From: Thauera sp.
Lineage (GTDB): Bacteria > Pseudomonadota > Gammaproteobacteria > Burkholderiales > Rhodocyclaceae
Direction of reading: 5' to 3'
Assembly: GCA_003446655.1 (NCBI GenBank)
Contig: DMCZ01000235.1
Coordinates: forward strand, 1-7,721
DNA: 7,721 bases
The translations under genes were made by a program, and so were the position numbers. How positions within the stretch are numbered: the first letter of the stretch is position 1; each line of letters opens with the position of its first letter. This document shows positions 1-6,842 of the stretch, one piece after another. The notes beneath the pieces were generated by a model. That model searched no databases, was not told where the DNA came from, and was given only the letters and a program-made list of their open reading frames with translations.

Positions 1-689
1 GGCAGCCAGCCGAATACCGGGAACAGCGCGGCCTTGATCGAGAACGCGGTCAGCATCAGCACCACCGCAGCGTGCGCGGTGGCCGGCACCTCGCCGGCGG
101 CGAAGGCCTGCGCCAGCAGCGCCATGTTGAGGCTGCCGCTGGCGCCGTAGAGCATGCCGGCGGCGAGCAGGAACATCATCGTCGCCACCAGGTTGAGCAC
201 GACGTATACCACCGTGCCCGACAGCCGGCGCTTGCCTCCGCCCAGCACCAGCAGCGCGAAGGAGCCGACCAGCAGCACCTCGAACCAGACGTAGAGATTG
301 AACACGTCGCCGGTGATGAAGGCGCCGCACACGCCCACCAGCAGGCCATGCACCAGCGGATGGAGGTCGCGGCTGCGCGCCGGGTCCTCGTCGCGCGCCA
401 TCGCGAACACGATGGTCGCCGTGCCGATGATGCCGGTGATGGCCACCATCGCCGCCGACAGGCGGTCGATGACGAGCGTGATGCCGTAGGGCGCTGCCCA
501 GCCGCCGGCCTGGGTGGCGAGGATCTGGTCCTGCGCTGCGAGGGCGACCAGCGCCAGCCCGGCGGCCGTGAGCGCCAGCGCGCCGGCCAGGCTGATCGCC
601 CTTACCGCAGGCAGCGAATGACGTGCGAGCAGGGTCGCCACCAGGGTGGCGAGCGGGATCAGCAGCGGGGAGACGATCAGCGTGTTCAT
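1..689 (-). CDS. mrpD: Mrp antiporter subunit D, 5' part (cut by window edge)
   Basis: This is the start of MrpD (MnhD/PhaD), a membrane subunit of the multisubunit Na+(K+)/H+ antiporter, homologous to the proton-pumping NuoM/NuoN subunits of complex I. I translated 229 complete codons by hand from ATG at 689; the rest lies left of the window. The visible part shows several hydrophobic helices. Two family-defining charged residues sit exactly where they do in the well-studied Bacillus MrpD: Glu137 in NLYVWFEVLL and Lys219 in TAFSIKAALFPVFGWL. Both are needed for proton translocation in that family. The ATG overlaps the stop of mrpC in an ATGA, and a GGGAG seven bases upstream is a good ribosome binding site, so translational coupling is likely. 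Later mrp genes (E, F, G) would be expected beyond the left edge. Confidence 0.95.
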   Translation of the reverse strand, partial: MNTLIVSPLLIPLATLVATLLARHSLPAVRAISLAGALALTAAGLALVALAAQDQILATQAGGWAAPYGITLVIDRLSAAMVAITGIIGTATIVFAMARDEDPARSRDLHPLVHGLLVGVCGAFITGDVFNLYVWFEVLLVGSFALLVLGGGKRRLSGTVVYVVLNLVATMMFLLAAGMLYGASGSLNMALLAQAFAAGEVPATAHAAVVLMLTAFSIKAALFPVFGWL

Positions 690-1102
690 GCGCGCGCTCC
701 CGGTGCGTTGCCGGACGCGGGCGTCGCCGGCTGCGCAGCTGCGGGCAGGTCCGGCGCCGGCTCCTCGGCCACCGCGGTGATGCGGTCGGTTTCGACGTTG
801 CCGTGCAGTTCCCAGCTGCGCTTGAGCACTGCGAGCGCGAACACGAACAGCGCGAAGCCGATCACGATCGCCGTGAGCACCAGGGCCTGCGGCAGCGGGT
901 TGACGGCGAGCGCGGGCGCGCCGGCCTCGGTGACGAAGGCGGCGGCCCGCCCGTCGACGCGACCTGCAGTGAACACCGCGAGGTTCACGCCATTGCCCAG
1001 CACCACGACGCCGAGCACCACACGCAGCAGGCCGCGGTCGAGCAGCATCCAGATTCCGATGGCGACGAGCAGGCCGACGGTGATGGAGAGGATGATTTCC
1101 AT
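686..1102 (-). CDS. mrpC: Mrp antiporter subunit C (NuoK-like), 138 aa
   Basis: MrpC (MnhC/PhaC) is the small NuoK-like integral membrane subunit of the Mrp complex. The 138-residue product has three predicted membrane helices at about residues 3-21, 27-46 and 72-94. The signature NPLPQALVLTAIVIGFA lies at 68-84, the best conserved part of the NuoK/MrpC family. The reading frame stays open further upstream, but homology starts at MEIILSITVG. ATG 1102 follows the mrpA stop by only two bases and is preceded by GAGG seven bases upstream, so I chose it. The C-terminal tail from about residue 107 is rich in Ala and Pro and probably cytoplasmic and unstructured. Its stop overlaps the mrpD start (ATGA). 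Confidence 0.96.
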   Translation of the reverse strand: MEIILSITVGLLVAIGIWMLLDRGLLRVVLGVVVLGNGVNLAVFTAGRVDGRAAAFVTEAGAPALAVNPLPQALVLTAIVIGFALFVFALAVLKRSWELHGNVETDRITAVAEEPAPDLPAAAQPATPASGNAPGARA

Positions 1103-1104
1103 GT

Positions 1105-3828
1105 TCAGGCCTCGCGCTCGAGCAGACGGAACAGCATGTGCAGCACGGCGCCGAGCACGGTGAGGAAGACGCCGACGTCGAACAGCAGCGGCGTGCCCAG
1201 CGGCAGGCCGGCGGGGAAGATCCAGCTGCCCGTCAGGAAGGGCTGGCCGTGGACGAGGCCGACAAGCCCCGCGCCGGCTGCCACCGCCAGGCCGATCGCC
1301 AGCAGCGCCACGGGCGCCACGCGCAGCACGGCGCGTGCTCGCGCGACGCCGAAGGCCAGTGCCAGCAGTACCGCGGCGCTGGCCGCCACCAGGCCGCCGA
1401 TGAAGCCGCCGCCAGGCAGGTTGTGGCCACGCCACAGCAGCACCAGGGAGATCAGCGCGAGCAGCGCCGACAACGGCAGGATGCCCTGGCGCAGCAGCAC
1501 CGAGCCGAAGTCGGCGCTGCCCCGTGAGTCGCCAGCGCGCGTTCCATCCGCCAGCAGTCCCGCCGCCGCCAGGCCCGCGAGCGCTACGACCAGGATCTCG
1601 CCCAGGGTGTCGAGGGCGCGGAAGTCCACCAGGATCACGTTGACCACGTTTGCGCCCTTGCCGTCGGGGAGGCTGTGGTCGAGGTACCACTGTGCGAGGT
1701 CGCCAGGCATCGGCTGGCTGACCGTCATCAGCATCATCGCGCTGACCACGCCCCCGAGTACGACCGCCACCAGCGCGTGGAAGCGCCGCGCTGCCGGCTT
1801 GCGCGAGCCAACCAGCCGGGTGGGTGGCAGCTTGCGCAGCACGAGGGCGAGGAAGATCACGGTCAGCGTCTCGACCATCAACTGCGTGATTGCGACGTCA
1901 GGTGCGCGCGAAGCGAGGAAGATCATCGCCATGCCCAGCCCGCTCGCGCCCAGCGTCGCAACCAGCGCAACCCGCCCGGGCATCGTCGCCGCAGCCGCCG
2001 CACCCGCGACCGCGAGCGCGCAACCGAGCAGTGCGGCGATGTTCAGCGGGCTCGTCCGTTCGGGCCAGACGAGGTCGTCGCCGGCGGAGGCGACCACGCC
2101 GATCAGCGCGAACGCCGCGATCGCCAGCACCAGGGCGCTGACGTGCTGGCGCAGCGAGCCATGCTGGAAGCGGTCGGCCACCCGGGTGGCGAACGCGAAG
2201 ACGCGCTTCAACAGGCGGTCCCAGATCATGTCGCCGCTCACCCGCCACAGCACGCGCCACAGCGACAGCCGGCGCCGCAGCCGGGTACGCTGCAGGTAGA
2301 AGAACACACCCAGCGCCACGGTGAGCAGGCTGGCGAGCAGGGCAGGGGTGAAGCCGCCCCACAGGTAGAGGTTCACCGGCACGGTGGCGCCCGACACGGC
2401 CTGCACCGCGGCGTCGATCAGCCAGACCTCGGCCAGGTTGTTGAAGGCGCCGAACACGAAACCGCCGATGGCCAGCAGCATCGGTCCGATCCACATCGGC
2501 AGGCTGACCTCGTGCGGGCTGTGCGGGTAGCGCCCCTCCTTGCCGAGGAAGCTGCGGACGAAGACCAGGCCCGCGGCCGTCAACAGCAGCGCGTTGGTGA
2601 GGATCATCACCGCGGTGGTGATCCAGCCCGCTACGCCGAGCTCGATCAGCCCGGCGTACTTGAACTCCTTGGCGATGAAACCGAAGAAGGGCGGAAGTCC
2701 CGCGTTCGAGAAGGCGGCGAGCGCGACCGCGAAGCCAGTGAGCGGCATGTGGCGGATCAGCCCGCCGAGCTGAGAGATCTGCCGCGTCCCGGTGGCATGG
2801 TCGACCGCGCCCACCGCCATGAACAACGCCGCCTTGTAGAAGGCGTGCGCCACCAGGTAGATGGCGAAGGCCTGCAGGCCGTAATGGGTGTTGGTGCCGA
2901 GCAGCATGGTCAGCTGGCCGAGCACGGTGACCGTGGTGTAGGCGAGCACGCGCTTGAGATCGGTCTGGCGGATCGCCAGCACCGCGCCGACCAGCGCGGT
3001 GGCGGCGCCGATGGTGATGAGGATCGTGCTCCAGCTCGCCGACCCGCCGAGCGTGGGGTTGAGGCGCGCGAGCAGATAGACGCCGGCCTTCACCATGGTC
3101 GCCGAATGCAGGTAGGCCGACACCGGCGTGGGCGCGGCCATGGCGTTCGGCAGCCAGAGGTGGAAGGGGAGCTGCGCCGACTTGGTGAAGGCGCCGATCA
3201 GCACCAGCGCGAGGATCGCCGGATAGAGCGCATGGCCGGCGATCGCCTCACCCGATAACCCGGAGAACTGCCAGCTTCCGCCCACGTTGCCGAGCAGGAT
3301 CAGGCCGGCGAGCAGGGCCAGGCCGCCGCCGCCGGTAATCAGCAAGGCCTGCAGCGCAGAGCGCCGCGAGTCGGCCTTGTCGTGCAGGAACGCGATGAGC
3401 AGGAAGGAGGCGACGCTGGTCAGCTCCCAGAACACGAACATCGCGATCAGGTCGTCGGCCAGTACCAGCCCGAGCATGGCCGCCATGAAGCCGAGCAGGT
3501 AGGCGTAGAAGCGGCCGAGGTGGTGATGATCCGACAGGTACGCGCCGGCATAGAGCACGATCAGCGTGCCGATGCCGGTGATCAGCAGCGCGAACAGCAG
3601 CGACAGGCCGTCGAGGCGGAACGCGAGCCCGATGTCGAGCGCCGGCACCCAGGCCAGCGTCGACGTCAACACGCCGCCCCCGGCAACGAGCGGCATCTGG
3701 GTCAGGAAGAAGATGAACGCCGCCAAGGGCGCAATGGCCAGCAGCCAGCCCGCGCGCTGGTCCAGTCGGCAGGCGAGCGGCGGCGCAATCAGCGCGGCGA
3801 GAATGATGAGGCCTATGCTCGCGAGCAC
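1105..3828 (-). CDS. mrpA: Fused Mrp antiporter subunit A-B, 907 aa
   Basis: This is the large subunit of the Mrp cation/proton antiporter in its fused A+B form, typical of six-gene mrp/pha operons in proteobacteria. Residues 1 to about 510 are the NuoL-like antiporter unit, with Glu135 (FVFWEL), Lys216 (FTKSAQLPFH), Lys247 (HSATMVKAG), His328 and Lys387. A basic linker (about 513-560) follows. Next come the DUF4040 segment (about 620-670; RAPDVAITQLMVET with Asp644 and Glu653), the MbhE-like segment (about 725-760; FRALDTLGEILVV with Glu744) and the MnhB domain (about 775-905; GHNLPGGGFIGGL at 801-813). No separate mrpB is present. The start is GTG at 3828: an in-frame TGA lies just two codons upstream and there is no Met before residue 45, so no better start exists. 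The nearest purine-rich stretch, GGGGTGAG, is rather close to the GTG. First gene of the operon; mrpC follows after two bases. Confidence 0.96.
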   Translation of the reverse strand: MLASIGLIILAALIAPPLACRLDQRAGWLLAIAPLAAFIFFLTQMPLVAGGGVLTSTLAWVPALDIGLAFRLDGLSLLFALLITGIGTLIVLYAGAYLSDHHHLGRFYAYLLGFMAAMLGLVLADDLIAMFVFWELTSVASFLLIAFLHDKADSRRSALQALLITGGGGLALLAGLILLGNVGGSWQFSGLSGEAIAGHALYPAILALVLIGAFTKSAQLPFHLWLPNAMAAPTPVSAYLHSATMVKAGVYLLARLNPTLGGSASWSTILITIGAATALVGAVLAIRQTDLKRVLAYTTVTVLGQLTMLLGTNTHYGLQAFAIYLVAHAFYKAALFMAVGAVDHATGTRQISQLGGLIRHMPLTGFAVALAAFSNAGLPPFFGFIAKEFKYAGLIELGVAGWITTAVMILTNALLLTAAGLVFVRSFLGKEGRYPHSPHEVSLPMWIGPMLLAIGGFVFGAFNNLAEVWLIDAAVQAVSGATVPVNLYLWGGFTPALLASLLTVALGVFFYLQRTRLRRRLSLWRVLWRVSGDMIWDRLLKRVFAFATRVADRFQHGSLRQHVSALVLAIAAFALIGVVASAGDDLVWPERTSPLNIAALLGCALAVAGAAAAATMPGRVALVATLGASGLGMAMIFLASRAPDVAITQLMVETLTVIFLALVLRKLPPTRLVGSRKPAARRFHALVAVVLGGVVSAMMLMTVSQPMPGDLAQWYLDHSLPDGKGANVVNVILVDFRALDTLGEILVVALAGLAAAGLLADGTRAGDSRGSADFGSVLLRQGILPLSALLALISLVLLWRGHNLPGGGFIGGLVAASAAVLLALAFGVARARAVLRVAPVALLAIGLAVAAGAGLVGLVHGQPFLTGSWIFPAGLPLGTPLLFDVGVFLTVLGAVLHMLFRLLEREA

Positions 3829-3854
3829 GCCTCACCCCGGCAGGTCCGCTTCAT
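3813..3854 (-). CDS. Possible 13-aa leader ORF overlapping the mrpA start
   Basis: A short frame ATG...TAG encodes MKRTCRGEACSRA. Its ATG is preceded by GGGGAG with a six-base spacer, a clearly better ribosome binding site than that of the GTG start of mrpA. The frame overlaps the first 16 bases of mrpA in a different phase, so ribosomes ending here could restart at the GTG. It contains two Cys and three Arg. The sequence shows only the site and the frame; translation and any role in coupling or attenuation are inference. It may be chance, since such a short frame is easily found. Confidence 0.3.
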   Translation of the reverse strand: MKRTCRGEACSRA

Positions 3855-3860
3855 GGTCGT

Positions 3861-3866
3861 CTCCCC
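3861..3866 (-). promoter_or_regulatory. Shine-Dalgarno GGGGAG before the leader ORF
   Basis: GGGGAG lies six bases ahead of ATG 3854. It does not serve the mrpA GTG at 3828 directly (32 bases away), which is why the leader ORF is worth noting. If mrpA is translated by reinitiation, this site would load the ribosomes. Confidence 0.4.
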
Positions 3867-3874
3867 GAAACAAC

Positions 3875-3903
3875 GGGCGCCGACCGCATTGCGCGGGGCG
3901 CCC
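3875..3903 (-). terminator. GC-rich hairpin: terminator of the small gene or mrp leader attenuator
   Basis: GGGCGCC (3875-3881) pairs with GGCGCCC (3897-3903), and CCGC (3884-3887) pairs with GCGG (3893-3896). This gives an 11-bp stem with a two-base bulge (GA) and a five-base loop. On the minus strand the stem is followed by GTTGTTTCGG, a weak U-rich tail. It lies 104 bases after the stop of the small Cys-rich gene and 46 bases before the mrpA GTG. It could end the small transcript or act as a leader hairpin controlling entry into mrp. The tail is too poor to be sure it terminates. Confidence 0.55.
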
Positions 3904-4007
3904 TGGTTCTATTTACGGGAAAGTGACCGCCCCGCCGGCTTCAGGTTCCTGACTCGAGCGCCCGGAGATCTCCTCCTGCTCCGGTGCGCAAGCCGTTTGC
4001 CGGCAGC

Positions 4008-4223
4008 TCAGTGCATCGCGGCATGTGCACGCGGCTGGCCGCGAGCGCTGATTTCGGGGTGCGCTTCGTAAAGGCCGCTATGGCGAGCAAAGCAGCCGGC
4101 GAGGGGGCACACCTGCCCTGGTGGGCATCCATGTTCGCAAGCGCATTCCTTGCGGGTTTCGTCCAGCAGCACCATTTGATGCATGGTTTCACAGCGGGCG
4201 ATGGGGGCGTCGAACGTGCACAT
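4008..4223 (-). CDS. Unrecognised small Cys-rich protein, 71 aa
   Basis: I do not recognise this protein. It is 71 residues long with seven Cys at 2, 11, 27, 29, 33, 39 and 44. The core KECACEHGCPPGQVCPLAGCF has the spacing C-x-C-x3-C-x5-C-x4-C, with His15, His31 and His48 nearby. That pattern looks like a metal- or cluster-binding or redox-active cysteine knot, but no specific ligand can be named. There is no signal peptide or membrane helix, so it is probably cytoplasmic. The tail after residue 48 looks less constrained. The start is well supported: AAAGGAGA lies five bases before ATG 4223. By hand count about 69% of codons end in G or C, clearly lower than the flanking genes. It lies alone between the ABC operon and mrp, and the region upstream carries FNR-like and CRP-like sites. 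Confidence 0.75.
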   Translation of the reverse strand: MCTFDAPIARCETMHQMVLLDETRKECACEHGCPPGQVCPLAGCFARHSGLYEAHPEISARGQPRAHAAMH

Positions 4224-4228
4224 GATGG

Positions 4229-4236
4229 TCTCCTTT
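4229..4236 (-). promoter_or_regulatory. Strong Shine-Dalgarno for the small Cys-rich gene
   Basis: AAAGGAGA, a near-complete match to the anti-Shine-Dalgarno complement, ends five bases before ATG 4223. It is the best ribosome binding site in the window and is the main reason to accept the 71-residue frame as a real gene and to fix its start. Confidence 0.8.
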
Positions 4237-4273
4237 GGTATTGCCTTCTGGTACTGCGTTTTCTGTGTCTGCT

Positions 4274-4289
4274 CGTGATTTATTTCACG
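4274..4289. promoter_or_regulatory. CRP-like palindrome CGTGA-N6-TCACG
   Basis: CGTGATTTATTTCACG is a perfect five-base dyad around a six-base AT-only centre. It matches the core GTGA-N6-TCAC of CRP/Vfr-type sites. Its centre lies about 58 bases before the small gene's ATG. On the minus strand it contains AAATAAAT, which could be a -10-like element. Regulator binding is inference; so near the start codon, the site could repress as well as activate. Confidence 0.5.
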
Positions 4290-4295
4290 CTGGAC

Positions 4296-4309
4296 TTGAT
4301 TGAAATCTA
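4296..4309. promoter_or_regulatory. FNR/ANR-like box 2
   Basis: TTGATTGAAATCTA matches the FNR-family consensus TTGAT-N4-ATCAA with one mismatch. Its centre (4302.5) is 79 bases before the small gene's ATG and 53 bases from box 1, close to five helical turns. It is a weaker candidate than box 1 because the mismatch breaks one of the conserved CAA ends. Confidence 0.4.
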
Positions 4310-4348
4310 GCTTGTGGGCTGGAAATTGCTGTTGTAAGTGAAGAAGTG

Positions 4349-4362
4349 TTGATCTATGTCAA
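4349..4362. promoter_or_regulatory. FNR/ANR/DNR-like box 1
   Basis: TTGATCTATGTCAA fits TTGAT-N4-(A/G)TCAA, the recognition pattern of the FNR/ANR/DNR family of oxygen- and NO-responsive activators. It lies within a longer dyad, TGTTGA-N6-TCAACA (4347-4364), with six-base perfect arms. On the minus strand it also contains a perfect -35 hexamer, TTGACA, but I find no good -10 at 16-18 bases. The only gene reading away from this site inside the intergenic region is the small Cys-rich gene (and then mrp), since the ABC operon ends into it. Confidence 0.55.
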
Positions 4363-4429
4363 CATTTCGGGGCATTTAGCGTCAGTGCAACACGCTGTCC
4401 GATCGCCGCAACGCAGGCCCGTCAACACC

Positions 4430-5629
4430 TCACTCCGCGCGCAAGGCCTCCACCGCGTTCAGGTGCGCCGCGCGCCGCGCCGGCAACACCCCCGCCAGCA
4501 ATCCGATGCCGAGCGCAAGTACCTCGGCGATGACGACGAAGTGCCAGGGCGTGGCCACCGGCATGGCCGGAATCAGCAGGCCCACGAGCTGCGCCAGCCC
4601 GCTGCCGATCACCAGACCGAGCACCCCGCCCACGCCGGCGAGCACGACGGCTTCACCGAGGAACAGCGCGAGGATCGTCCGCCGCCGCGCGCCGAGCGCG
4701 ACCAGCAGGCCGATCTCGTTGGTGCGCTCGGTCACCGCGATGGTCATGATGGTGACGATGCCCACCCCGCCCACCAGCAGCGAGATTCCGCCGAGCGCGC
4801 CGACCGCGGCGGTCAGGATGCCGAGGATGTTAGACAGCGTCGCCAGCATGTCTTCCTGGGTGCGGATGGTGAAGTCCTCGCGGCCGTGGCGCGCGATCAG
4901 GCTGCGCTTGACGAGCTCGACGACGCGCGCCGCGGGCACCTGCTCCTCGTAGTCGAGGCCGATCTCCATCAGCCCGTCGCGCTTGAACAGGGCGAGGCCG
5001 CGCGCGGTCGGGATGAAGGCGGTGTCGTCGAGGTCGATGCCGAGGAACTGGCCCTTCTCCTCCATGATGCCGATCACGCGGTAGCGCTCGTCGCCGATCT
5101 GCACGCGCTCGCCGAGCGCGTTGCCGGCGCCGAACAGCTCGCGCTTGAGCTTGGGGCCGAGCACGACGAAGGCGCGCGCGCTGGCACTGTCGTCCGGCGG
5201 CAGGAACTGGCCGACGCGCACCCGCATCGCGTACACCGCGTGCATGTCGGCGCCGCCCGCCAGCACCATCGTGCGGCGTACGCGGCCGTTGGCGCGCACC
5301 TCGGCGTTGCCGCTGACGTTGCCGGTGACGTGGCGCACGTGCGGCAGCTTCGCGAGCGCGGCGACGTCGTCGAGGGTGAGCTCGCGCGCGGTGGACGGCA
5401 GGCCGGGCGGGCCGCCGCGCGGACCCTGGCGGCCGGGGGTGATCTCGATGACGTTGGTGCCGAACTGACCGAACTCCTGCAGCACGAAGCGGTGCAGGCC
5501 CTCGCCGATCGAGGTGAGCAGGATCACCGCGGCGATCCCCACCGCGATGCCGCCGAGCGTGAGCGCGCTGCGCAGGCGGTGCGCGGTGAGCGAGCGTAGC
5601 GCGAGCTGCAGGAAGTCGGCCCAGCGCAT
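4430..5629 (-). CDS. MacB/FtsX-type ABC transporter permease, second paralogue, 399 aa
   Basis: This is an inner-membrane permease of the MacB/LolC/E (type VII) ABC class, which couples cytoplasmic ATP hydrolysis to movement of substrates at or beyond the membrane. The layout is typical: one N-terminal helix (about 20-42), a large periplasmic MacB_PCD domain (about 45-265), then three helices (about 268-298, 318-350, 360-384) forming the FtsX domain. The loop AVTERTNEIGLLVALGARRR (298-317) is the conserved segment contacting the ATPase. The C-terminal PARRAAHLNAVEALRAE is the usual family ending. ATG 5629 lies four bases after the preceding permease stop; no strong ribosome binding site is seen, so coupling is likely. 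Substrate unknown. It clearly resembles its neighbour but has diverged, suggesting a permease heterodimer. Confidence 0.93.
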   Translation of the reverse strand: MRWADFLQLALRSLTAHRLRSALTLGGIAVGIAAVILLTSIGEGLHRFVLQEFGQFGTNVIEITPGRQGPRGGPPGLPSTARELTLDDVAALAKLPHVRHVTGNVSGNAEVRANGRVRRTMVLAGGADMHAVYAMRVRVGQFLPPDDSASARAFVVLGPKLKRELFGAGNALGERVQIGDERYRVIGIMEEKGQFLGIDLDDTAFIPTARGLALFKRDGLMEIGLDYEEQVPAARVVELVKRSLIARHGREDFTIRTQEDMLATLSNILGILTAAVGALGGISLLVGGVGIVTIMTIAVTERTNEIGLLVALGARRRTILALFLGEAVVLAGVGGVLGLVIGSGLAQLVGLLIPAMPVATPWHFVVIAEVLALGIGLLAGVLPARRAAHLNAVEALRAE

Positions 5630-5633
5630 GGTG

Positions 5634-6842
5634 CTACCGCTTCATCAGCGCCTGGACCGGGTCCAGGGCGGCGGCCCGGCGCGCCGGCATCACGCCGAAC
5701 AGCAGGCCGGTGACGAGCGCGGTACCCAACGCGGTGGCCACCGCCCAGTCGGGCGGCCAGGCGGGCAGGGCGGGGAATACGAGCCGGATCAGCCACGCCC
5801 CGGCATGGCCGAGCGCGAAGCCGGCCACCGCGCCGGCCAGCGACAGCAGGCCGGCCTCGGCGAGGAAGGCGAGGCGGATCGCGCGCGCGCTGGCGCCGAG
5901 CGCCTTCAAGAGGCCGATCTCGCCGGTGCGCTGGGTCACCGCCACCAGCATCACGTTCATGACCAGGATGCCGGCCACCGCCAGGCTGATCGCGGCGATG
6001 CCGGCGACGCCCAAGGTGAGCGCGCCGAGGATGCGGTCGAAGGTGCCGAGCACCGCGTCCTGGGTGATGACGGTGAAGTCGAGCTCGCCGTCGCGGCGCG
6101 CGCGCAGCAGATCCTCGACCTGGCGCTGCGCCGGCGCCAGCGCCTCGCGGTCGCGGGTCTCGACCATGATTCGGAACAGCGCGTTGGTGTTGAACATGGC
6201 CTGCGCGGTGGCGACCGGCACCAGCACCAGCTCGTCGGAGTTCATCCCCAGCCCGCGCCCGGCCGGGCCCATGATGCCGATCACGCGCAGGCGGCGGTCG
6301 CCGAGGCGGATCATGCGGCCGATGGCGTTCTGGTTGCCGAACAGCTCGGCGCGGATGGTCTCGCCGATCACCGCCACCGCGGTGGCGCGGCCGAAGTCCT
6401 CGCGCGGCAGGAACTGGCCGCCGGCGACCTTGAAGCCGCGGATGTCCAGGTAGTCGGCGCTGGTGCCGACCACCAGCACCTCGCGCAGGCGGCCGCCGAC
6501 CGAGATCTCGGAGTTGCCGACGGTCAGCGGCGCGACGCGCCGCACCAGCGCCAGGCGCAGCAGCGCGGCGGCGTCGTCGTTGGTGAGGTCGCGCGGGGTG
6601 CTGCTGACGAAGCTGCCCGGATTGACGCCGCCGGTCTCGGTGCGGCCGGGCAGCACGATCAGCAGGTTGGCGCCGAGCGCCGAGAACTCCTCCACCACAT
6701 AGCGCCGCGCGCCGTCGCCGAGCGCGGTGAGCATGACCACCGCGGCCACGCCGATCGACATCGCCAGCACCATCAGCGCGCTGCGCAGCGGGTAGCCGAG
6801 CGCCGCGCGGGTGGCGAAGCGCAGGGTGTCGGCGGGGCTCAT
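5634..6842 (-). CDS. MacB/FtsX-type ABC transporter permease, first paralogue, 402 aa
   Basis: This is the first of two tandem permeases of the MacB/LolCDE class, with the same order of parts: N-terminal helix (about 20-42), periplasmic MacB_PCD domain (about 48-265), and FtsX-domain helices at about 272-302, 325-350 and 365-388. The coupling segment AVTQRTGEIGLLKALGAS (301-318) and the end MPARRAAALDPVQALMKR are family hallmarks. The N-terminal segment ANLLIVLPGRTETGG is also typical of MacB-like permeases. ATG 6842 overlaps the ATPase stop as ATGA, so the two are translationally coupled. In relatives, transporters of this kind export peptides, macrolides or lipoproteins, often with a HlyD/MacA adaptor; none is visible here, so the substrate cannot be named. 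Confidence 0.93.
   Translation of the reverse strand: MSPADTLRFATRAALGYPLRSALMVLAMSIGVAAVVMLTALGDGARRYVVEEFSALGANLLIVLPGRTETGGVNPGSFVSSTPRDLTNDDAAALLRLALVRRVAPLTVGNSEISVGGRLREVLVVGTSADYLDIRGFKVAGGQFLPREDFGRATAVAVIGETIRAELFGNQNAIGRMIRLGDRRLRVIGIMGPAGRGLGMNSDELVLVPVATAQAMFNTNALFRIMVETRDREALAPAQRQVEDLLRARRDGELDFTVITQDAVLGTFDRILGALTLGVAGIAAISLAVAGILVMNVMLVAVTQRTGEIGLLKALGASARAIRLAFLAEAGLLSLAGAVAGFALGHAGAWLIRLVFPALPAWPPDWAVATALGTALVTGLLFGVMPARRAAALDPVQALMKR

Larger units (their letters stand above)
4224..4429. other. AT-rich intergenic regulatory region
   Basis: These 206 bases separate the end of the ABC operon from the small Cys-rich gene. By hand count the stretch 4261-4380 is about 42% G+C, far below the genes around it. 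It carries the three regulator-like dyads listed separately. I see no clear hairpin plus T-run after the permease stop at 4430, so read-through from the ABC operon is possible. I could not assign a confident -10 or transcription start. Confidence 0.7.

Noticed and set aside
1103..1690. longer N-terminus for MrpC
   Set aside because: The frame is open upstream, but the extra residues are Arg/Gly/Pro-rich shadow of mrpA; family homology and a good ribosome binding site place the start at 1102.
623..2299. 558-codon open frame on the plus strand opposite mrpA-mrpC
   Set aside because: Low-complexity Ser/Arg/Ala-rich translation over clearly coding mrp genes; GC-driven shadow.
1675..3258. 527-codon plus-strand frame rich in Arg, Gln and His
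   Set aside because: Antisense to the membrane domains of MrpA; no recognisable domain and composition typical of a reverse-frame shadow.
3941..4192. 83-codon minus-strand frame overlapping the small Cys-rich gene
   Set aside because: Different phase, no ribosome binding site; most of it is covered by the better-supported 71-codon frame.
3984..4310. 108-codon plus-strand frame ending in a hydrophobic stretch
   Set aside because: It lacks a convincing ribosome binding site and its hydrophobic end comes from the AT-rich regulatory region. The minus-strand Cys-rich frame has a near-ideal Shine-Dalgarno and is preferred.
4321..4362. sigma-70 promoter built on the TTGACA inside FNR-like box 1
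   Set aside because: The -35 hexamer is perfect on the minus strand, but at 16-18 bases downstream there is no acceptable -10 (ACTTAC or CTTACA at best).
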